A DNA stretch of 64,000 nt. It comes from UBA1447 sp964612185. GTDB lineage: Bacteria; Bacillota; Clostridia; Oscillospirales; Acutalibacteraceae. The DNA lies in the NCBI GenBank assembly GCA_964612185.1, contig CAZTCR010000008.1, positions 1 to 64,000 of the forward strand, written 5' to 3'. A program made the translations under genes and the position numbers. Numbering within the stretch: the stretch's first letter is position 1; each line of letters opens with the position of its first letter. Below are positions 16,899-25,977 of this stretch, one piece after another. Under the pieces are notes generated by a model. The model did no database searches, was not told the origin of the DNA, and was given only the letters and a program-made list of their open reading frames with translations.

Positions 16899-18578
16899 AT
16901 GATATTTCCTATTCCACAGAAAATAAAAGAAAGCAAGAACCGATTTGATCTAAAACAACCGCCAACAATTTCGGCAACAGGTGGCGAAGCATCTTTTGTC
17001 AAAGAATGGTGCGCTGGTCATGGGCTATTATTTATGGAAAACGGAGATATATCTATAAAAACAGTTTTGGAAGACAGTAAGCGACTTCTTTATGTGGAAG
17101 AAAGCAGGCGTTTAACAGACGAAAAGTATATCATCAGCAGTGATGTGACGGATAACACCCTCATTAACATAACAATCACTTACGCAAAAAAGCGCGGATT
17201 GTGGCACGCTCTGAATAATATCGGTCAGCAGATTCATAACGGTAAATTAATTATTGGCGAAATTGAAGATTACCCTCTTTTTAACCGGCGGGGATATATT
17301 GAAGGGTTTTACGGGAAACCTTGGACGCCTGAAGATAGAATAGATATGCTCAAACTCATGGCGTACCACCGAATGAATACTTATTATTACGGCCCAAAAG
17401 ATGACCCGTATCATAGGGAAAAATGGAATATGCCATATCCGCAGAAAGAATTAATTGACCTTAAAACAATCATAAAGATTGCAAAAGAATACTTCGTAGA
17501 TTTTCATTATTGTATCGCGCCCGGCCTTAGTATTCGATACACAAGCGGGACTGACTATCGTAGTTTAACGGACAAAATAAAGCAGATTTATGATTGTGGG
17601 GTTAAGAATTTCGGGCTTCTTCTTGATGACATTCCCGAGAATCTTCATTACAAAGAGGATATTGACGCCTTCGACGGCGAAACGGTCAATGCCCATATTT
17701 ATCTTGCAAACCGTCTATTTGATGATTTAAAGGCTATTGACGCCGACATAAAGCTTACTCTTTGTCCGCTTCAATACAACGGCAAAGGAAACGAATATTT
17801 CATCTCTAAATTAGGACAGGGTATTGAACCGGGGATTGATATGTTTTGGACCGGCAGAAACATCTGCTCACAGGAATTAACGGTACCGGAAGCAGTTACT
17901 TTCATAAACGCAACCAATCACCGACCGCTCTACTGGGACAATTTTCCGGTAAATGATGCTGAAATGGTTAATGAGATGCATCTGGGTTATATCACAGGCA
18001 GGGACAAGGAGCTTTACAAATATTCGGAAGGTATTATCTCAAACTGTATGGAATTTTGCGAGTCATCAAAAATCCCGCTGCTGACTGTTGCTGACTATCT
18101 TTGGAATCCAATCGCATACGAACCTTTAACATCGTGGGACTATGCGATTAAGACAGTCGTCGGCGAAGACGATATATTGTTTAGGTATTTTTCGGACAAC
18201 CTGTTGACGTCTTGCTTAAAAGTGGGTAATTCGCCGTTGCTTAGCGAAACACTTTCACAAGCGGAACAGTATCTCCGCACCGGGAACCGATTGGCCGCTT
18301 ATAATATAATTATGGACTACAAAAATAATCTAACCGCATGCTGCGAACTGTTAAATAACAAGGATACAAAGCTGTTCAGGGAGCTTGCTCCGTGGTCAAA
18401 AAAATTGAATATTTGCTCAGATATCTTAAACCTTGGTTTTGAGTATCTTTTGTCCCCTGTAGAGGAAATGAAGAAGAGAATTGAAGAACTTTTATATGAG
18501 TTCACCAGAACACCGGAAGTATTGACAGATTTTTCCTTTAGAAGTGCCATAGATTCATTACTGAAAAGCAAATTATAA
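16899..18578 (+). CDS. GH84 beta-N-acetylglucosaminidase (O-GlcNAcase-like)
   Basis: The 559-residue product has a short GH20b/GH84 N-terminal alpha/beta domain (residues 1-125) and then the catalytic barrel opening with RRGYIEGFYGKPWT. The neighbouring acids Asp243 and Asp244 in LLLDDIP are the pair used for substrate-assisted catalysis, matching the D242/D243 pair I recall for the Bacteroides enzyme. Other family blocks are NTYYYGPKDDPYHR and PLYWDNFPVND, the latter lining the N-acetyl pocket. A helical C-terminal segment follows. There is no signal peptide, so it acts inside the cell on imported GlcNAc-containing oligosaccharides. It follows the GH4 gene by 27 bases and ends before a terminator. 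Confidence 0.9.
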   Translation: MIFPIPQKIKESKNRFDLKQPPTISATGGEASFVKEWCAGHGLLFMENGDISIKTVLEDSKRLLYVEESRRLTDEKYIISSDVTDNTLINITITYAKKRGLWHALNNIGQQIHNGKLIIGEIEDYPLFNRRGYIEGFYGKPWTPEDRIDMLKLMAYHRMNTYYYGPKDDPYHREKWNMPYPQKELIDLKTIIKIAKEYFVDFHYCIAPGLSIRYTSGTDYRSLTDKIKQIYDCGVKNFGLLLDDIPENLHYKEDIDAFDGETVNAHIYLANRLFDDLKAIDADIKLTLCPLQYNGKGNEYFISKLGQGIEPGIDMFWTGRNICSQELTVPEAVTFINATNHRPLYWDNFPVNDAEMVNEMHLGYITGRDKELYKYSEGIISNCMEFCESSKIPLLTVADYLWNPIAYEPLTSWDYAIKTVVGEDDILFRYFSDNLLTSCLKVGNSPLLSETLSQAEQYLRTGNRLAAYNIIMDYKNNLTACCELLNNKDTKLFRELAPWSKKLNICSDILNLGFEYLLSPVEEMKKRIEELLYEFTRTPEVLTDFSFRSAIDSLLKSKL

Positions 18579-18604
18579 ATTGCGAACATTAAACTATAAT
18601 CAGT

Positions 18605-18650
18605 TAAGTGCGGTTTTTCTGCCAACTATAAAGCAGGGGGAACTGCACTT
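18605..18650 (+). terminator. long hairpin ending the glycosidase operon
   Basis: TAAGTGCGGTTTTTCTGC (from 18605) pairs with GCAGGGGGAACTGCACTT (to 18650) with several G-U pairs. ATTATTTATT follows. The stem is long and stable but the tail is only moderately T-rich. Confidence 0.55.
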
Positions 18651-18688
18651 ATTATTTATTAATTATGCTATTTATTCCGGAGCGTTTA

Positions 18689-18717
18689 TTGTAATAGCAA
18701 ATGAAACTTGATATAAT
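18689..18717 (+). promoter_or_regulatory. promoter for the isomerase-mtlD-pfkB operon
   Basis: -35 TTGTAA (18689-18694), a 17-base spacer and a perfect -10 TATAAT (18712-18717). It lies between the hairpin at 18605-18650 and the next ATG at 18755. Confidence 0.65.
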
Positions 18718-18754
18718 CATAAAAAAGTACAGGTGAGTGTAAGGGAGAATTATA

Positions 18755-19288
18755 ATGATTTCCAGAGAGATATTTAATGAGGCGCAAAAAAAGGCTGTTG
18801 AATATTTGAATATAGCACATATTACAATCACAGAAGAAGAAATGAATAAGATTGAAGTTGCAGATTTCGGGCTAGGCGATTTGTGGAACACCGGTCTTGA
18901 AATACTAACCTATGTCAATACTGAAAGGGTATGCGCAAAAGAACTTGTTGTTTTGCCCAATCAAACCTGTCCGGAACATAGACACCCCGCTATTGGCGAT
19001 TATGCCGGTAAAGAGGAAACATTTCGCTGCCGGTATGGTATTGTCTATTTATATGTTGACGGCGAACCGACTCTAAAAAGAGCTGTTGATCCGCCAAACG
19101 GCAAGTATACTGTCTATCATGAAATTATTCTCAAGGAAGGCCAGCAATATACGCTTAGACCGGACACGAAACACTGGTTCAAATCCGGACCGGGCGGTGC
19201 TGTTGTATCCGAATTTTCTACAAGCAGCTATGATGAAGGCGATATTTTTACTGATGAAAATATAACAAGAGCACCCGAGGTAGACTAA
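18755..19288 (+). CDS. D-lyxose/D-mannose ketol-isomerase (cupin type)
   Basis: The 177-residue product is a small cupin of the D-lyxose isomerase (YdaE) type. The metal-binding residues are visible in order: EHRHP (two His), KEETF (Glu), and the late KHWFKSGP (His). These Mn2+ enzymes interconvert D-lyxose with D-xylulose and D-mannose with D-fructose. With a mannitol-phosphate dehydrogenase and a PfkB kinase directly downstream, conversion of D-mannose to D-fructose is the more likely job. AAGGGAGA precedes the ATG, and the gene has its own promoter at 18689. Its stop overlaps the next start (TAATG), so the two are coupled. Confidence 0.85.
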   Translation: MISREIFNEAQKKAVEYLNIAHITITEEEMNKIEVADFGLGDLWNTGLEILTYVNTERVCAKELVVLPNQTCPEHRHPAIGDYAGKEETFRCRYGIVYLYVDGEPTLKRAVDPPNGKYTVYHEIILKEGQQYTLRPDTKHWFKSGPGGAVVSEFSTSSYDEGDIFTDENITRAPEVD

Positions 19289-20505
19289 TGAAAACCTTTC
19301 TGCAGTATGGCGCCGGTAATATTGGCAGGGGATTCATAGGGCAACTATTTTCCGAAGCCGGTTATTGGGTGCGCTTTATTGATGTTGATAAAGAGATAAT
19401 TAACAGCCTTAATAATGAAAAACGGTATCCCATAAATATAGTTGATAATTTGAGCAACACAGAAGTATGGGTAAAAAATGTAGATTGTATAAACGCGTCT
19501 GATACCGATTCCGTTGCTGAGGCAATTGCAAATTGTGATTTAATGGCAACGGCTGTTGGCGTTAATGTGCTGCCGCGTATTGTACCCAATATCGTTGCCG
19601 GATTCAGGAAAAGGGTAGAAGGTTCGAACAATAATCCGCTTAATATAATTATATGTGAAAACCTGATCGATGCAGATAAGCTGCTCTATAAGTTGATATC
19701 CGAACACTTAGGTTCTGATGAAAAAAGGATATTTGATGAGCAAGTCGGTTTGGTTGAGGCATCTGTCGGCAGAATGGTGCCGGTAATGACCGAAGCGCAG
19801 AAAAGAGACAATCCGTTGAGAGTTTATGTTGAAAGTTACTGCGATTTGCCGGTTGATCAGTGTGCTTTCAAAGGCGATATACCTGAAATGGCCCATTTAA
19901 TCCCGTTTACACCTTTTGCGTTCTATATTGAACGCAAACTGTTTATCCACAACATGGGTCATGCAATGACTGCATACCTTGGGCATTTGTTGGGTTATAA
20001 ATATATTTGGCAGGCAATAGATAATCCGTACATTCATTCAATTGTCAGAAGTGCAATGAGCGAATCCGCTTCAGCATTGTCAAAGAAGTTTACGGTTTCC
20101 CTCGAAAGTATCCATGAACATATAGATGACCTCATCGTTAGATTCGCCAACAGAGCGCTGGGGGACACGATACAGCGTGTTGGAAAAGATACAGCAAGAA
20201 AACTGTCGGCAAATGACCGTTTTGCAGGCGCTATACGATTATGCGAAGAGCAAGGTATTTTACCAATATTTATACCGGTTGGCATTGCAGCAGGGCTGCT
20301 GTTTGATGGGAAGAAGGACGACACCGGCAGCAAAGCTTTAGCCGATAGATTACGAAAAGGCAACCTCGACACAATTCTAACCGAATTGTGTAATCTGCAA
20401 GGGGATAATTATTATCTAAAGTCTTATTATCAACTCTTGAAAGATAAAATTGACTTACATAAACTACTAATGACTGCTCAAGCATATAAAATAAATTTGA
20501 GGTGA
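19288..20505 (+). CDS. mtlD: mannitol-1-phosphate 5-dehydrogenase
   Basis: The enzyme interconverts fructose 6-phosphate and mannitol 1-phosphate with NAD(H). The N-terminus FGAGNIGRGFIG-like motif (here QYGAGNIGRGFIGQLF) is highly typical of MtlD and binds NAD. Later blocks include VGLVEASVGRMVP and the HNMGHAMTAYLGH segment, which corresponds to the catalytic Lys/His region of the polyol dehydrogenase superfamily. The length of 405 residues is a little over the usual 380-390. No mannitol PTS genes are nearby, so it may make mannitol as an electron sink or storage product, or use a related sugar phosphate. Its start overlaps the preceding stop by one base. Confidence 0.85.
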   Translation: MKTFLQYGAGNIGRGFIGQLFSEAGYWVRFIDVDKEIINSLNNEKRYPINIVDNLSNTEVWVKNVDCINASDTDSVAEAIANCDLMATAVGVNVLPRIVPNIVAGFRKRVEGSNNNPLNIIICENLIDADKLLYKLISEHLGSDEKRIFDEQVGLVEASVGRMVPVMTEAQKRDNPLRVYVESYCDLPVDQCAFKGDIPEMAHLIPFTPFAFYIERKLFIHNMGHAMTAYLGHLLGYKYIWQAIDNPYIHSIVRSAMSESASALSKKFTVSLESIHEHIDDLIVRFANRALGDTIQRVGKDTARKLSANDRFAGAIRLCEEQGILPIFIPVGIAAGLLFDGKKDDTGSKALADRLRKGNLDTILTELCNLQGDNYYLKSYYQLLKDKIDLHKLLMTAQAYKINLR

Positions 20506-20510
20506 ATCAA

Positions 20511-21461
20511 TTGATTGATATCGCGTGTGTCGGGGTAATTGTAGCAGACGCTATCGCAAAACCGGTTCGGATCATTCCATCTAAAGGAAAGCTGGAACTT
20601 GTTGACACGCTGTCGTTGTATACGGGTGGCTGCGCAGCCAGCGCGGCAATTGATATGGCAAAAATCGGTATTAGAGCTGCCATTATCGGTAAAATCGGAA
20701 ATGATGGTTTTGGCAACTTTATGATGCGTTCTTTTATCGAGAATAGAGTGATCACCGACGGGTTAATTGTCAATGACAACGGCGCAACTTCAGCTTCGTT
20801 GGTAATTGTCACCGAAGATGGCGAGCGTTCCTTTATCCACTGTCAGGGAGAAAACGCTACACTCATCGAGCGCGATATCAACTATTCTATCGTTGAAAAA
20901 GCAACGCTGGTATTCGTTGCCGGGATAATGTTAATGGCAAAATTTGACGGTGATGAGTGCGCAAAGTTTTTGAAAAAGTGTAAAGAACTTGGTAAAATTA
21001 CAGCACTGGATACAGCATGGGATTCAACCGGACGCTGGATGAAGGTGATGACATCATCTTTGCCCTATCTGGATTATTTCTTGCCGAGCTATGAAGAAGC
21101 GGTTGAATTGTCGGGAAAAACCGAACCGGAAGAGATTGCAGATACTTTTCTTGCTATGGGACCCGAGACCGTTGTGATTAAACTGGGTAAAGATGGCTGT
21201 TTCATTAAAACTCAGAAAGGCGAAAAATATAAAATTCCTACTTTTGACAGGATCAAACCGGTTGATACAACCGGTGCCGGTGACTCTTTTTGTGCAGGTT
21301 TTTTGACAGCAGTAATAAAAGGGAAAAGCTTGAAAGAATGCGGTAGGTTTGGGAATGCTGTAGGTACACACTGTGTCATGGCAAAAGGAGCTTCAACAGG
21401 TATAAAAACAGAGGCAGAAATACTGTCATTTATGAGCATGTACGAAAGCGGTCAAATATAA
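20511..21461 (+). CDS. PfkB-family carbohydrate kinase
   Basis: The product has the ribokinase/PfkB fold with the N-terminal ACVGVIVAD strand, the GGCAASAAIDMAKIG motif that contacts the sugar, and the C-terminal DTTGAGDSFCAGF motif. The latter holds the catalytic Asp and the anion hole. GTG at 20502 would overlap the stop of mtlD, but GAGGTGA at 20499-20505 fits the TTG at 20511 better and gives a standard N-terminus. Placed after a mannose isomerase and MtlD, phosphorylation of fructose to fructose 6-phosphate is the simplest role. Ribose, adenosine, 2-keto-3-deoxygluconate or sulfofructose kinase activity cannot be excluded. Confidence 0.82.
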   Translation: MIDIACVGVIVADAIAKPVRIIPSKGKLELVDTLSLYTGGCAASAAIDMAKIGIRAAIIGKIGNDGFGNFMMRSFIENRVITDGLIVNDNGATSASLVIVTEDGERSFIHCQGENATLIERDINYSIVEKATLVFVAGIMLMAKFDGDECAKFLKKCKELGKITALDTAWDSTGRWMKVMTSSLPYLDYFLPSYEEAVELSGKTEPEEIADTFLAMGPETVVIKLGKDGCFIKTQKGEKYKIPTFDRIKPVDTTGAGDSFCAGFLTAVIKGKSLKECGRFGNAVGTHCVMAKGASTGIKTEAEILSFMSMYESGQI

Positions 21462-21464
21462 AAA

Positions 21465-21495
21465 GCGCGCGCCTCCGATCGATAGGTGCGCGCTA
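21465..21495 (-). terminator. intrinsic terminator for the minus-strand sugar kinase
   Basis: AGCGCGCGCCT (21465-21475) pairs with AGGTGCGCGCT (21485-21495), an 11-bp GC-rich stem with one wobble. On the minus strand it is followed by a U-run (complement of 21457-21464). The plus strand has no T-run after it, so it mainly ends the convergent minus-strand gene. Confidence 0.75.
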
Positions 21496-21531
21496 AATAG
21501 CAAATATGATTATAATAACAAGAAATCAAAG

Positions 21532-22467
21532 TTATTCAATTTCAAAAGCATCTACTTTTAAAAGAAGATCCTCCAGTACTTTAGGGTCAAAATAGCCAAT
21601 TTCATCGCTTAATGCGTTGGCTGTAGAAACAGCCATAGCGAGCTTAATGGTGTCAATAATATTGTAATTCTTTTCAAGTCCGGTTAAAAACCCTGCCACA
21701 AGTGAATCACCGCAACCGACCGTATTAACAACTTTAATTTTCGGGGTAGTTCCCCTGTAAACCTTATCTTTCATAACAAACACCGCACCGTCTTTTCCAA
21801 GCGACACAATTACCATCTCAGTCCCCTTGGCATGAATCTCTTTTGCCGCGGCGACTGTTTCTTCAATTGTTTCAATTTTTCTCCCAAGATAACCGCTGAT
21901 TTCTTCTCTGTTAGGTTTGATAATGGTTGGACAGGCGTCAATACCTGCTCTGAGCGTATCACCGCTTGTGTCCAACACAACAATTTTCCCTTCTTTTTTA
22001 GCAAGGGATATAAGGCGCGGATAAAATAGTATTTTATCAATACCATCCGGCAAACTGCCGCCCAAAACAACCGCCTTGCAGTCTTTTAAAAGATTTTTAT
22101 AGTGACTAATAAACTTCTCCTGCAAATAGTGGCTTACAAACGAACCCGGTTCCAAAAGAACAGTCTGCTGCTTATTTTTCATATCATTTACATTCACACA
22201 AGTTCTTGTTGCGGCGCGTGATTTAATAAAGCACGAGCAAATACCTGATTTTTTAAGAAACTCATGAACATATTTGCCACTGTTGCCGCCCAAAAAGCCG
22301 GTTGCAACAACATCATTCCCCAACAGTTTTGCTATTTTGGCAACATTGATTCCTTTTCCGCCGGCTGTCTGAGTTATTTTATCTACGCGTATGACCTCAT
22401 CCGGTATTAATTCCGGGATATAATACGACTTGTCAACCGCAGGATTGAGTGTTACCGTCAGTATCAT
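21532..22467 (-). CDS. 1-phosphofructokinase-family hexose kinase (FruK/LacC type)
   Basis: The N-terminus MILTVTLNPAVDKSYYI is diagnostic of the FruK/LacC/PfkB-II branch. GGKGINVAKIAKLLG and the C-terminal NTVGCGDSLVAGF complete the PfkB pattern; the usual GAGDS is GCGDS here. It should phosphorylate fructose 1-phosphate or tagatose 6-phosphate to a bisphosphate with ATP. An in-frame ATG further out (22515) exists, but AAGGAG seven bases before the ATG at 22467 and the family N-terminus fix the start. No PTS permease or FruR is adjacent, which leaves its substrate source unclear. It is convergent with the PfkB gene and shares their hairpin. Confidence 0.85.
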   Translation of the reverse strand: MILTVTLNPAVDKSYYIPELIPDEVIRVDKITQTAGGKGINVAKIAKLLGNDVVATGFLGGNSGKYVHEFLKKSGICSCFIKSRAATRTCVNVNDMKNKQQTVLLEPGSFVSHYLQEKFISHYKNLLKDCKAVVLGGSLPDGIDKILFYPRLISLAKKEGKIVVLDTSGDTLRAGIDACPTIIKPNREEISGYLGRKIETIEETVAAAKEIHAKGTEMVIVSLGKDGAVFVMKDKVYRGTTPKIKVVNTVGCGDSLVAGFLTGLEKNYNIIDTIKLAMAVSTANALSDEIGYFDPKVLEDLLLKVDAFEIE

Positions 22468-22559
22468 GGTTAAGCTCCTTTTCAGCAGAACTACTTTTAT
22501 ATTTATTTTCATCAATTGAAATGTTCATTAAATCTATAAGCTTTAAGGATCAAAATGAT

Positions 22560-22586
22560 TTTATACCAAATATTATATCAAGTCAA
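22560..22586 (-). promoter_or_regulatory. possible promoter for the minus-strand kinase
   Basis: On the minus strand TTGACT (22586-22581) is followed after 15 bases by TATAAA (22565-22560). The spacing is short of the optimum 17, so this is tentative. Confidence 0.3.
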
Positions 22587-22660
22587 GAAAGATGATTGTC
22601 GGGTCTATATTTTCGCTAATTCGAATAAAATATGTTATTGAATTATTGAAGGAGCATAAA

Positions 22661-23974
22661 TTGGGAAGTCTTTTATACTCGAAAAAACTTGAAATCAGGT
22701 ATGATGTTGATATATTCATTGCAGGCGGAGGACCTTCCGGTTGTGCCGCAGCCATAGCCGCGGCACGCCAGGGAGCTGATGTTTATCTTGCTGAGGCACA
22801 GTATTGTCTGGGCGGGCAAGGTACCTCCGGTATGGTACCTGCGTTTATGCAGTTTGGCGACGGCGAAAACTTTCTTGCGGCGGGACTCGGGAAGGAATTT
22901 TTGGACCGTATGCATCAACTTGGCGGAACGGCGTACAAAGAAAGCGATACAAACGCAATAAAACTTGAGGCGCTTAAGCGGGCTTACGAGGAGATGATGA
23001 TACAATCGGGAGCATCGTTTACGCTTGGTGTTCAGTTGACGGATGTGGTTACCGACGGTAATTTAATAGAGTATTGTGTTTTGACCGGAAAAAGCGGGCT
23101 GTTTGCTGTGCGCGCAAAGATATATATTGACTGTACCGGTGATGCCGATCTTTGCTATATGGCCGGTGTACCTTGCGATAAGGGCGATTATAACGGCAAT
23201 ATGATGGCAGGTACACTATGCAGTTTGTGGACAGGTATTGACTGGACGAAGAAAACCGGCTCCGACAAAAGGAACTTAGAAGAAGCAATTAGAGACAAAG
23301 TTTTTGAAAATCCTGATTTACATTTACCGGGTATGTGGAAGATTTCGGAAAACATCGGCGGGGGTAACATTGGACACACATTCGGCGTTGACGGAACGGA
23401 TGACCGGTCTTTAACTCAGGCTTTAGTCTATAGTCGCAGACTATATGATCAATATGAAAAGTACTATAAAGAGTATTTGAGCGGATATGAAAATATGGAA
23501 TTGGTTGCAACCGGAGCAATGCTTGGTATCCGCGAGACCAGGCGTGTGAGAGGTCAATACAGGCTTGTTTTAAAGGATTTTATCAATAAAGCGATTTTTG
23601 AAGATGAAATAGGACACTACTGTTATCCTGTTGATATTCATGCCAGCGATAATACAATAGAAAGTTTCAATGCGTTTATGAATGATCATACCGGCTATCG
23701 ATATAAAAAAGGTGAAAGCTACGGCGTGCCTTATAGAATTTTAGTGCCGCAAGGTGTAGACAATCTTTTAACAGCAGGCCGTTGTGTTTCAACCGACCGC
23801 GCGATGCAATCCTCCATCAGAGTTATGCCCGGCTGCTATATAACCGGACAGGCAGCAGGCGTATCTGCCGCGCTATGCGCAAAAAAAGGAACCAAGCCCA
23901 AAGACATAAATGTCAATAAAATACAATCGGTTTTAAAAACTATGGGTATGTATCTGCCGAACTTTAACCAATAG
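22661..23974 (+). CDS. FAD-dependent oxidoreductase (FAD_oxidored family)
   Basis: The product starts with a dinucleotide-binding strand FIAGGGPSGCAAAIAAARQG, followed by a typical E at the end of strand 2 (YLAEAQ) and GGQGTSGMVP. Near the C-terminus LLTAGRCVSTDRAMQSS and MPGCYITGQAAGVSAAL close the FAD site. This matches the FAD-dependent oxidoreductases (PF12831 type) common in gut and soil sugar-catabolism loci; the substrates are mostly unknown. The open frame reaches back to 22592, but AAGGAG six to seven bases before TTG at 22661 marks the start, giving 437 residues. It is divergent from the kinase gene and separate from the deacetylase gene, which has its own promoter. Confidence 0.8.
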   Translation: MGSLLYSKKLEIRYDVDIFIAGGGPSGCAAAIAAARQGADVYLAEAQYCLGGQGTSGMVPAFMQFGDGENFLAAGLGKEFLDRMHQLGGTAYKESDTNAIKLEALKRAYEEMMIQSGASFTLGVQLTDVVTDGNLIEYCVLTGKSGLFAVRAKIYIDCTGDADLCYMAGVPCDKGDYNGNMMAGTLCSLWTGIDWTKKTGSDKRNLEEAIRDKVFENPDLHLPGMWKISENIGGGNIGHTFGVDGTDDRSLTQALVYSRRLYDQYEKYYKEYLSGYENMELVATGAMLGIRETRRVRGQYRLVLKDFINKAIFEDEIGHYCYPVDIHASDNTIESFNAFMNDHTGYRYKKGESYGVPYRILVPQGVDNLLTAGRCVSTDRAMQSSIRVMPGCYITGQAAGVSAALCAKKGTKPKDINVNKIQSVLKTMGMYLPNFNQ

Positions 23975-23983
23975 AATTATTTG

Positions 23984-24012
23984 TTTACGAAGCGGTTTAA
24001 AGGTGATATAAT
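23984..24012 (+). promoter_or_regulatory. promoter for the ChbG-like deacetylase gene
   Basis: -35 TTTACG (23984-23989), a 17-base spacer and -10 TATAAT (24007-24012). It lies just after the oxidoreductase stop codon. Confidence 0.5.
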
Positions 24013-24058
24013 TAAAATTGAAGTATTTATGTCTTTTATTATTGGGAGATAGAATAAA

Positions 24059-24934
24059 TTGAATGTTACAAACACAAGATATTTGATCATAAATGCCGAT
24101 GATTTTGGCTTAAATGAAAGCACCAACAAAGCAATTCTCGAACTTTTTGAACAGAGGCTGATCACCTCGTCATCGCTGCTGACCGTAGCCCCATTTTCAA
24201 AACAAGCCGTAAACCTTGCGTCAGCCAATAATCTTGCAAGCGGCATTCATTTAACCATTAATTCGGATGACAATAACAATCGCTGGCAAAGCAACAGCGG
24301 CGCAAAATCGCTCAGCGATGATAAAGGCTTGCGTTTCAATATGAAAGAACTCGCTTTTAAGACAAAAAGCAAGGATGTTACAAAGGAACTTGAAGCGCAA
24401 TACCGGTTTATGCTGGACAATGGTTGTAAACCGGACCATGCGGACAATCATTGCGGTACGCTGTATGGGATAAACGGTCGTCTGTTTTTTGTTAATGCTT
24501 TTCGTTTTTGCAAAAAATACGACCTGCCGTTCCGTTTTCCCAAAAGCCCGGCATTTTTAGCAAGGCAATTCGGCAGAAAAGCACCTGCGTTACTGATCTT
24601 GGCACATAAATTAGTATTAAAAACAGCTGAACACTTTGGTGTTTGCCTACCGGATGACATGTTTTCAAACCCGTATAGAATTAAAAATATACGAAACTAT
24701 GAGAGCTTGAGAGATTATTACATAGACGAATTGAATACTATCAATCACGGAATTACCGAGATTTTTCTACACCCGTCCTATCCGATTGAAAGCAATGCGA
24801 ATGATGAATGGCAAAAAAGAGAATACGAATTAAAACTCTTAAAAAGCGGCGATTTGCTGCAAATAATTGAAGACCGGGGTATTACACTCTGCAACTGGGC
24901 AAATGCCCCCTTTAAAAATCGCGGGAAACGATAG
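24059..24934 (+). CDS. ChbG/YdjC-like carbohydrate deacetylase
   Basis: The 291-residue product has the YdjC/ChbG signature: the metal-binding NADDFGL at the N-terminus, a GIHLTIN strand, the HADNHCG motif with metal-binding His, and a C-terminal EIFLHPSYP. ChbG removes one acetyl group from chitobiose and related sugars, using a metal-activated water. The start is TTG at 24059 with GGGAGAT nine bases upstream. In a region rich in GlcNAc glycan genes, N-acetylated disaccharides are plausible substrates, but some relatives act in lipid or hopanoid metabolism. The stop is 12 bases before the msrAB start, so the two may share an mRNA. Confidence 0.82.
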   Translation: MNVTNTRYLIINADDFGLNESTNKAILELFEQRLITSSSLLTVAPFSKQAVNLASANNLASGIHLTINSDDNNNRWQSNSGAKSLSDDKGLRFNMKELAFKTKSKDVTKELEAQYRFMLDNGCKPDHADNHCGTLYGINGRLFFVNAFRFCKKYDLPFRFPKSPAFLARQFGRKAPALLILAHKLVLKTAEHFGVCLPDDMFSNPYRIKNIRNYESLRDYYIDELNTINHGITEIFLHPSYPIESNANDEWQKREYELKLLKSGDLLQIIEDRGITLCNWANAPFKNRGKR

Positions 24935-24946
24935 AGGCAATATAAA

Positions 24947-25915
24947 ATGAAACCAAACAACCTTTTTTCAAAAGAACTATATCTTGCAGGCGGCTGTTTT
25001 TGGGGTCTTGAACGCTACTTTTGGGATATTAACGGAATACTTGAAACACAAGTGGGGTATGCGAACGGTAAAACAAATAATCCATCTTATGAAGATGTTT
25101 GCTACCGCGGCACGGGTCATGCCGAAACAGTAAAAATTATATATAACCCGATCGTAATCGGGTTGGAACTAATATTGACGCTCTATTATGATGCGATTGA
25201 CCCGACAGCGGTTAACCGGCAAGGAGGCGACAGGGGCACACAATACAGAACCGGGATTTATTATACTGATATACAAGACAAGGATATTATAGATCGCTCA
25301 ATTCAAGATTTGAGCATGAAGAATACCAAACCGATTGCGATTGAAGTTCTGCCTCTTATTAATTATTCGCCTGCTGAAGAATATCATCAAAAATACCTTT
25401 TAAAGAATCCGAATGGGTATTGCCATATCGGAAATGATAAGATTAAAAAAGCAAAAGAAACAGCAGTAAAATCGAAAATATTCAAGAAATTGTCGAGGAA
25501 AGAATTGAAAGCGGTACTATCTGACCGGCAATATAATGTAACACAAAACAACCAAACGGAGCCTCCTTTCCAAAATGAATACTTTGATAATCATAGACAG
25601 GGTATTTATATTGACATTACGACCGGAGAACCGCTTTTTATTTCAAACGATAAATTTGATTCCGGTTGCGGATGGCCGAGTTTTTCAAAACCAATCAGCA
25701 ATGATCTGATTTTGAAAATTACGGATCGTACATTTGGCATGAAGCGCACGGAAGTACGCAGTAAAACCGGAGATGCTCATTTAGGCCATGTGTTTGAAGA
25801 CGGACCAAAGGATAAAGGCGGACTTAGATATTGCATAAACAGTGCATCGTTATTGTTTATACCGAAGGAAGAAATGGAACAAAAAGGCTACGGTTATTTG
25901 ATGTCTTTTCTTTAA
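24947..25915 (+). CDS. msrAB: bifunctional peptide methionine sulfoxide reductase MsrA-MsrB
   Basis: Residues 1-165 are MsrA with the catalytic Cys17 in GGCFWGLER. Residues 180-322 are MsrB, with SGCGWPSF and the catalytic Cys296 in RYCINSASL. Together they reduce both the S and R forms of methionine sulfoxide in oxidised proteins. The 322-residue length is normal for the fusion. The MsrB half lacks the two zinc-binding CXXC motifs seen in many homologs, a known variant. There is no signal peptide, so it acts in the cytosol, and thioredoxin would be the reductant. For an anaerobe this is an oxidative-stress repair enzyme. Confidence 0.93.
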   Translation: MKPNNLFSKELYLAGGCFWGLERYFWDINGILETQVGYANGKTNNPSYEDVCYRGTGHAETVKIIYNPIVIGLELILTLYYDAIDPTAVNRQGGDRGTQYRTGIYYTDIQDKDIIDRSIQDLSMKNTKPIAIEVLPLINYSPAEEYHQKYLLKNPNGYCHIGNDKIKKAKETAVKSKIFKKLSRKELKAVLSDRQYNVTQNNQTEPPFQNEYFDNHRQGIYIDITTGEPLFISNDKFDSGCGWPSFSKPISNDLILKITDRTFGMKRTEVRSKTGDAHLGHVFEDGPKDKGGLRYCINSASLLFIPKEEMEQKGYGYLMSFL

Positions 25916-25977
25916 TATAGCAGTTATATCTTGGACATGAAGTACCATGTTGGGATTAAGAGAAAGCGGATGAATTT

